From the NCBI RefSeq assembly GCF_022581195.2, contig NC_061458.1, positions 2,294,001 through 2,358,000 on the forward strand: DNA of 64,000 nt. Reading direction: 5' to 3'. Below are positions 56,901 to 64,000 of the stretch, in pieces. Positions within the stretch are counted from its first letter, which is position 1. Every line of letters begins with the position of its first letter. The notes under the pieces were generated by a model, which was not told the origin of the DNA, searched no databases, and saw only the letters and a program-made list of their open reading frames with translations. The translations under genes were made by a program, and so were the position numbers. This DNA comes from Helicoverpa zea. Its lineage: Eukaryota > Arthropoda > Insecta > Lepidoptera > Noctuidae.

Positions 56901-57586
56901 CTGCAGGCTTCAAATGTTTGAATTAGTTCACTGTTCGTGAACTAATTCAAACATTTCGGTGGAATCCCAACTTAACATAGTGAGTGAGTACACAGAAAAT
57001 CCTCAAGTGTTTCCCCCTGTAGTGAAACTATGCGCCTGCCTGATGACTACGTCATCATCTACCCAGCTATTCCCCAATTATGTGGTTGTTGGCTTCCAGT
57101 CAAACCGAATCTGTTTGAGTGCCAATAGTATACTTGATGTGACTACCTACATGATGTCCTCAACCCAGTGAACTGGACACCACGTTATCCATGGTAAGAC
57201 TGTTTGACAGACTTTCTGGCTTCTGATAAGTTGCAGTTGCTGCAGAAAATGCACAAATGACAGCTTTATCAGACCTTTGTATCCTGTGAGAATTACTTAC
57301 GCCCCATACTTACGTAATCATTTTCCAAATCGGTTGACTAGGTCCAGAGATTTCCACAACGTCACAAACTTTACTTCGTTCATTTAAATATAAAGGTCAC
57401 ACATGAGAGACGACGGCAGATAGAAGAGTATGGAAGGAGAAAACATATTAACGACACCAAATAGAATTGGGATAAGGGCAGGGGGATGATGATGATAAAT
57501 GGCCACACATACATACATATACCGGATAAAAAGTATTTTGACAATTCTATATTGCCCACGCAGACGAAGTCGCGGGCAACAGCTAG
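53989..57586 (+). mobile_element. H3, Helitron-like element (right copy)
   Basis: Ends precisely at CTAG|T, after which the sequence leaves the repeat unit (AATAAATAAAACC), so H3 had its own insertion site. Its 3' two-thirds carries many private changes relative to H1/H2, including a 20-bp inverted duplication at 56912-56956 in place of ancestral sequence, an extra CATA unit and one fewer GAT. Confidence 0.85.
56912..56956. repeat. 20-bp perfect palindrome arms unique to H3
   Basis: The left arm AAATGTTTGAATTAGTTCAC (56912-56931) is the exact reverse complement of 56937-56956; the loop is 5 nt. H1, H2 and H0 have unrelated sequence in place of the left arm. Confidence 0.92.
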
Positions 57587-60500
57587 TAATAAATAAAACC
57601 TTACAAAAAGTTTCTAACTAAATACACTACAGTACCTACCCTGAGTGTCTAATCTTATATGTAATGAATAACATTATTATAAACAATGATTAAAGTAATA
57701 ATGAATTTGTTTCTTATACAATGCACTACGCCACGCAATAAAAAGGATTTCAAGGATCCTTCGGTAGGCTCCAGAATATCTGTTTACGAACGTTAGTTCT
57801 AATCGGTTTAGCAGTTTCGGCGTGAAAGCCGGAAGTTCAGACGGAGTAATATAAGCATTTATAATTTTGGTATTTACCTAGAATTTCCTTTTTGAAGACA
57901 TTACAATATGTAAGTAAATAACCACGCATATTGGTCCAGTTTACTCTTACATTTCAATAACTAACTACAGACTTCCACCTACGCACTTCCAGCTCCCTAA
58001 ATCCAATCGCTATTAGGTACGTCCCACCGTTGTTTTTACAAGCTGTCGCCACGGAGGAGTCTCATTACCATCTTATAACAATTCCCATCAATATTGGATC
58101 ATTAAGCAGAATTGAATTATACGATAAATCATGTTTTATTACACTTCTATCATTTATAACGAGTGTTACACAACATTTAACGTGGGAGCCATTTTGTTAT
58201 CGGTTTCTGATTTTAACCCTAAAAAGGATAAAGGATTTGTTTTTGCTTCCATATAAAATATGGCGTGTTATTGATTTAGAGTGATCCATAGGCGTACCTT
58301 GTTTTGTTTCCAAAAGAAAAAAAATGATTTTTTGACGAGGTTTAAGGGATTTTTAGACATTGTAAATTCCCACCATTGCAACTATATTATTATTGATACT
58401 GTAAAAGCTAAATACATGACACTTTTTAGCTTGATACGGGAAGTAGTTCCCTCAAGATGCAAGATGCCAGCGCGGTGGCCGCTCGTAATACATAAATAAT
58501 TCAACAGTTTATAACTATAACAAATTAAAATAACAAAATAAAGAAAAATACAATTACTCACACAAAAAGCGAACACTACAAAAAATGCCCTATTCATATA
58601 GATACTACTCGCATGCTAATGTATTTTCAATTTATGGGTACTATTAAAGACATTGCATTGGCAAGTGGCCTTGCTCCCCAGTCTAAGCACGTGCCACCTT
58701 GTAGTCCAACTCTAGAATATTAACAGTCTTGCCTCCCGGAGCCGCTCGAGAAAACGGCCTTTTAGCAGACACTGAAAAATAAAATCTCGCTCCGTACGCT
58801 TTTTGCGAATGAAATAAAGTTTTCGGAGATACTTTTGCATGGTAACTTTGTAGTTCTGTATTTTGTAAAAGTTGGGCGTGTATTTTGTTGGGTGGGTATA
58901 TTTTTTGTAGGATCTAGACCGGGGGAATTATAAAGCTTTATTGTGTATTATAATGGTATGGCGGTCCCTGATGGTGGAGTCGATTATAAATGTTACAGTG
59001 AACTATGGAATTTAAAAAAGAGATTTTTAGTCCTGTTTTCGCTGTAATAATTAAGTTGAGAAATTCTTGGTCAAAGCACCATAGTGCTCGCGTTTTTGGC
59101 GGCTAGTGTAAATTGCTCTTTGTCTCATCACCAATCACCATAATAAGCATAAACTTTGCTATTTCACAATTTATCTAATCCACCTAATAAAACCATTATT
59201 TTTCAATCAACCTGTATTTTCAGCTAAATTAAAATATGCCACCAACTATCAGGCCAAGGTCGAGATATTCGGAAGCTCACGTAAACATTAGCGGTACACA
59301 CTCAATCTTACTTCATAAGGCCAGGTATCTAATGACGCATATCAGATGAATGAGCCGGGTCTAATGTACCCATTCATTGTGAGAATTGTATATATGTGAT
59401 TGGTGGAGGTATGCCTTATAATCGCTTAATTTTGTGTTTATTTCGCTGTTGGTTTAATAGCAAATGTAGTTTCGATTTATGTGGAATAGATTTGGCTGAG
59501 AGTATTTTCTAGTGGAATTGGGCAGTGAAAAATGTTGTCTATACTTTCTATACTAATATAGAAGGAAGTATGTCTTCAACTAACCGATTCGAATAATTGG
59601 TTCACTGTTAGAAAGGTTAACTGTCTGCGAGTAACACAGGCTATACTTTTTCCAGGGAAAAAAGGTTCAAAACGCGAGAAAACGGCCAGCTATCTATAAC
59701 AAAAATTGAGAGTGCGAGACATTAGAGTAGGTAGATATTAGTACTAGTTTACAGATATACTAGTTTCCGTGCGAACTTCTCCGTGCACCAGGATAAGAAG
59801 TAGCCTATAGCCTTCTTCTATAAATGGAATCCATTAGAACACTGAGAGAATTTTGTCACTAAGTGCTGGTAGATGTGAATGAAGCTCAAGTCTCGTTACA
59901 AAGATATTATAAGTACGTCCGTGGGGCTCAGTAATTAATGTTAACGAACTTAGCATGCAAATGCGACCTCTTTATTGTTTTTGGGCTAAAGCATCTATTA
60001 CACGACTTTATAAGGAGGCCCTGTGGTGTAGGCCACAATGGGAATAGACAGGCCTATTTAATTTGGTGGATTAATCGTAGTGTCATTGTGCCTTTATTAA
60101 CTTGGGCTAGAGTGCCTTTATAACTGTGCAGTGGATTCTAGATTCGTTTTGCGTAGGTACTTATTGTATATTTTCGTATAGGATTTTTCGTTTACCAGCA
60201 AAAAATTACGTCAGGCTTTCCCCTATTACCTATTGCGTAAAGATCAGTTTACTATCTATGAGGCAATTTTTTTATATCCTACGTATTTAAGTGTCAGTTA
60301 AATCATGATACATAAGAGATATACATAGCTAAGTAAGTATACCTAAAGAAATAGCTTAAAAGGTTTATATACCCTAAGTTTTTACATAAACAAGAAATAC
60401 CAACAGACTTTTACTCCTAAAGCGAATACTTGTCGTTATTCATACTCTTAAGTCGTAAACTATATTTTCCTAAAAAACCCTTTCTGCGAGTATCAGCGAA

Positions 60501-61914
60501 AGTAAGAAAAAACAGAGTAAAAAGGTTTTTTGCTTCCAAGTTGAGAGCAAACTTAGGTGTTTATATATACTTACTTACTATTGCACATGCTGAAAGGGTG
60601 ATGTTACTGTTTTAAGTAAAAGGCTCTTGGTCTCTGTTTGTGCTTGAGAATCGACATCATAAGGCTGAACACTTTTGGAGGATTTCAAGAGATGTGATGC
60701 ACCAAAATCATTCAGGCTGGTGATCATATACAGTAATGCGTTCTACGAATAGTGTCTGACTGGGACGGACATTTGAAGTTCGCGGATTATATGATACGTG
60801 TTAATTCAGTACAATTATTTATCTCTTTTTGTTACAATTCAATGAAATTACATAAACAGTTTAGTTTAAGGGGACGACATTTCAATTCGACTGACTAGAC
60901 ATAGTTACATCAGCAGCAATTACATAAAATAATAATTTATTTTATTTTATAAAACTAACAAAATAAGTAGATTGGCGCATTTTGTAAGTAGCAGTTTTAT
61001 TGTCCAGATGAAAACCCAAGTTGAAACTAACAAAACATACCCTACGGTACGGTACCTCTTATATTGCCTTGCCAACAAGATCAACGTAGATATTTTTGTG
61101 TTAACAAACAATAGTTAGTCTGACCTGGAAAAATACCGACGTAATTCTGTAGGAAACAATATTTTTTTTGAAGTACCCATTTTTCTTTATTATTGTAGCG
61201 TCTTCATCAAACACTAATTAACTTACTACTAATTGTTACTTCCAAACAACAGACCTATTTTTACGTTCTTCTAATTAAACAGTTCAAAAACTTCTGTATA
61301 CTTTCTAGTAAAGACTTTCAGCAGTAATTAATGTAGTCCCTTTCTATTGTGATTTCTGAGAATTTTTATTTATTTGTTTGTACTTGATTAGTAGTAGTTA
61401 AAAAGTAGCCTTCTCTTGATAAATAGGCTACGGATTTTTTTATTTTTTACTTTGGACCTGAGGTTTCTGGACGGTTTCCTGAGTAACCGGCGAAATTGGT
61501 TATAAGTATGTATATAGTAGGTAGCTATCTATAAGTAGTAAATAAGTAAGTAGTACGACAGATCAACAAAAGTACCATCATCATTTACTTTCAATATTTA
61601 CGGTGTTTTAATTTAATTGTGTATTATTATTTCTCCATTATCTCCGCATGACAAATATCTCCTTATTTCTCCAAATGACAAATCTTCAACAACAATAGGT
61701 AAAACGTACTAACACATGACGTTGCCAACAAAAAGCAAGTTCCTAACTCGCGATTCAAGATGACCTGTCATCGCATACCATGGCCCCAGTCCAAATTAAT
61801 GGGGAACATTTGGGGACCTCCCCGTATCACTTTTTCGACTTCCAACACCAGTCCTTTGAGATTTGTTAGAAAAATGTGCGACGTTTCCCCGGAGTAAGGA
61901 AAGATGAGCGGAGG
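57587..61914. other. Anonymous AT-rich DNA with decayed Helitron-like pieces
   Basis: About 59549-59686 (TCTATACTAATATAGAAGGA.. CGGCCAGC) and about 59755-59860 on the minus strand look like degraded short Helitrons. GC-richer stretches at about 58640-58790, 59255-59370 and 61740-61860 stand out but show no frame. No gene supported. Confidence 0.45.
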
Positions 61915-62345
61915 TGCCATAATGCAGGTAGGTCAGGCGCCTTCTTCTAGGTCAAATTGGAACGTAGACATGATCAAAACGATCAGACACGAGAGAACAA
62001 ATGTGGCTTTTTTTTAACGACGTCAAAAATCATCAAATGACCCCCTCCCGCTGTGGGTTAGCAGCGGTGAGGGAGTGTCAGATTCTTCGTAGGCCTTTTA
62101 TGTACCAGGGCCGCGGTATCTCTTTCGAACAACCCGCAGCAAACTAAGCTTTCAGGTTCCTTGAGACATCTGTCAACGATGTTTGGTATAACAAAAAATG
62201 GTCGGGTCCAAAGAAGGCGTATTGCTCACCAGCATTTTGGCGCGCTACTTACGTAGTAACTATTATAGTAATCTGTGGCGCTACTTTCTTAGGCGATTTT
62301 TTGTTGTAGGACCTCCGCTAGTTATTTCGTTCTCCATGGAAGATC
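61915..62345 (+). repeat. AGGTAGGTCAGGCGC interspersed repeat, third copy
   Basis: Homologous to 36093-36362 but interrupted by another insertion at about 62009-62150. It continues with CATCTGTCAACGAT and ends GACCTCCGCTAGTTATTTCG and TTCTCCATGG. Confidence 0.7.
62009..62150 (+). mobile_element. Small interspersed element nested in the previous repeat
   Basis: It starts TTTTTTTTAACGACGTCAAA and AATCATCAAATGAC, and contains GCAGCGGTGAGGGAGTGTCA. I recognise it as a frequent moth repeat. Comparison with 36093-36362 shows that it interrupts the host repeat. Confidence 0.6.
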
Positions 62346-63538
62346 CTAATATTAGTGTCGTGTGACAGTAAAAGGTTTTTGTTTGTCTGTCAGTCAGTTT
62401 TTGATGGCGTGTTTTGCTAGTTTTCTGTATAGGGAGTCCCGTAGGGTCGGCTAGTCGGCTAGTTATTGGATATTTTTTCCGTTGCTTAGTGTAAGGTTTT
62501 GTAATGTGATTTTTTGGTTACCTATCTATGTTTTTCGTTGACGGTGTAATTTCGTTTTGATTGGAATAACACTGCTAACTATTCTAAAAGGTGCTGGGTT
62601 TCTAAGGCGTTTCCACTTTTGTATTACTTTTCAAATAGCTTTATTGCATTCGCTACTAAAGGTACACTGGTACATAATTACTATTCAGTTCTTATCACTT
62701 CTGAATTGTAATTTAGATGAATACTCGCACAACTTCGGGTACTTTCAATATAGCTGTGAAAATATACTTAAAACTGCAGTTTCTATATCGAGAAAGAAAT
62801 ATCAAGGCGTCTAGTGACTTGTAATATCCGGTTCAAACCAGATCGTCGGCTAAACAAAACCCTCGGAGCCATTTTGAAAGCGAACTTGCTTTCAGAAATG
62901 CTGCATCCCTTTCTAACACTTAGGAAAAGAAAGGGACTGAGTATAACAGTAGCGTGTTCTAGTGCAAAATAATATGAAATTTTTGACTGCTTGTCTAATT
63001 TTGTTTGAAAATATGCATTAAAATATACTGAGGTAAAAGTACATAGATGCAGTAAAAATCGATTTACTATTCGAGATAAAATTGAAAATGGAAATATGAA
63101 CATAATTCAGTTGAAACAATTCTATCAATGAATCGTCCTCTATGAAATAAGGTTTTATTCCAACTAATTCTAATCTGAAATGGCATTTCACCTGCATTGA
63201 AAGTGCGATACAAAAAAACTAGACTTACGGTACTTTATTTCAGCGACTGGGTTTTAAATTCTCATATCTACATAGAGAAAAATGTTTAAGATAAGTTTGT
63301 TGTAATTTATGTGTTCTACGTTCACTTTGTTCTTGTGCAATTTAAGTAAGATTTACTTCATTATTTTGAATCGTACCTCAAACCCTGGATTGTATGTAGG
63401 TACGGCTGTGACTATACGCTATGTGTTAAAAACAACTTACAATATTTTTTGAATTAGAATGTTAATAGTATTGGTATATTTTAGTGTAATTTTAGGCCCA
63501 GACAAACCATGATTTAAACCCTACTTTATCTATACTAA
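62346..63538. other. Anonymous AT-rich DNA
   Basis: Overlapping short frames on both strands only (62557-62814 plus, 62783-63103 minus). No domain or repeat recognised. Confidence 0.45.
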
Positions 63539-63724
63539 TATTTTAAAGAGGAAAACTTTGTTTGTTTGGTTGTAATGGATAAACTCAAAAACTACTGGAC
63601 CGATTTAAAATATTCTTTCACCATTAGACAGTTATATTATCTGCGAATAACATAGGCTATATTTTTATCCCGGTGCGGGCAGTAGCTCCCACGAGACGCG
63701 GGGAAACCGCGGGAAAACGGCTAG
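63539..63724 (+). mobile_element. Complete short Helitron-like element
   Basis: A|TCTATACTAATATTTT at the start and AACGGCTAG|T at the end, preceded by a GC-rich CGAGACGCGGGGAAACCGCG block able to fold. 186 bp. Same type as the element split by LINE C. Confidence 0.72.
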
Positions 63725-64000
63725 TGTAAAATAAACTTACAGCCGTAAGTACTTCGTTGATTGAAACCAACCAATCACAAGAGCGACCATCTTAATAAAC
63801 AAAATAAGTAAAATAACCAATTGCAATTTAAATTTAAGTGCCATTTCATAAAATGCTATCATAAAATTCGTGTCCCTTAATTATGTGAAGTATATTAACG
63901 GGCCCCTCGTCCTTGGGCCCGGAATGTTGAAGGATTAATGGGGCCCCGAGCGATACGTCCGTTTTCATTTTTCGCTTACCCATTGCTTAATTTTTGAGTG
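63725..64000. other. Anonymous DNA
   Basis: A GC-richer stretch at 63898-63960 (GGGCCCCTCGTCCTTGGGCC) with AGGATTAATGGG stands out. There is no frame. Confidence 0.4.

Larger units (their letters stand above)
29617..57586. repeat. Large tandem duplication H1-S1-H2-S2-H3
   Basis: Everything from 29617 recurs at +12.19 kb, and the H part recurs a third time. H1's left flank and H3's right flank are unique. H1's right flank equals H2's, and H2's left flank equals H3's. This is two units plus a terminal repeat, the geometry produced when two direct repeats flanking S recombine unequally. Confidence 0.92.

Overview
This is a 64-kb stretch of insect genomic DNA, almost certainly from a moth (Lepidoptera, most likely noctuid-like). 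The evidence is repeat content, not host genes: RTE-type endonuclease/reverse-transcriptase LINEs, tRNA-derived SINEs, Helitron-like elements ending in CTAG with a nearby hairpin, the lepidopteran repeats containing GTTCCGTACCC...CTTGGCCGG and ACCGACTTCCCAAAAAGGAG, and an AT-rich background. I found no convincing host protein-coding exon, no real tRNA or rRNA gene and no CRISPR array. The long reading frames all belong to retrotransposons.

Layout. 1-1276: a DNA-transposon-like element with ~68-bp inverted termini carrying a decayed RTE reverse-transcriptase fragment. 2091-13400: a LINE 3' end split by a 10.7-kb LTR retrotransposon (2216-12958, minus strand). That element has two identical 187-bp LTRs, a CACCC target duplication, a PBS and a PPT, but no gag or pol. 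Nested inside it are a full-length two-ORF LINE (LINE B, 4785-9947, minus) whose tail holds a further ~0.7-kb element, a SINE, and a 47-bp minisatellite. 16440-16827: a TIR element. 17257-20965: a three-level nest of a short Helitron split by a LINE that is itself split by a long-TIR element. 22488-25334: an old Helitron-like element (H0, minus) with a GC-rich palindromic MITE inside.

29617-57586 is a large tandem duplication with structure H1-S1-H2-S2-H3. H is a 3.6-kb Helitron-like element and S is an 8.57-kb non-coding segment. S1 and S2 appear identical except for one poly-T length. H2 is a clean hybrid: its first ~1.26 kb has H3 alleles, the rest has H1 alleles, and the switch lies within 200 bp. 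This is the product expected from unequal crossing-over between two direct Helitron copies. An assembly loop would look similar and has to be excluded. 57587-64000 is mostly anonymous AT-rich DNA with short Helitron-like and interspersed repeats.

The two most unusual signals are the following. (1) In LINE B the coiled-coil ORF1 and the endonuclease/RT ORF2 lie in the same frame, separated only by TAG CAA CTA, which fits the tobamovirus-type UAG-CAR-YYA stop-codon readthrough motif. The conserved endonuclease start lies upstream of the first ATG after the stop. (2) The Helitron-mediated tandem duplication has a crossover that can be mapped from diagnostic alleles.
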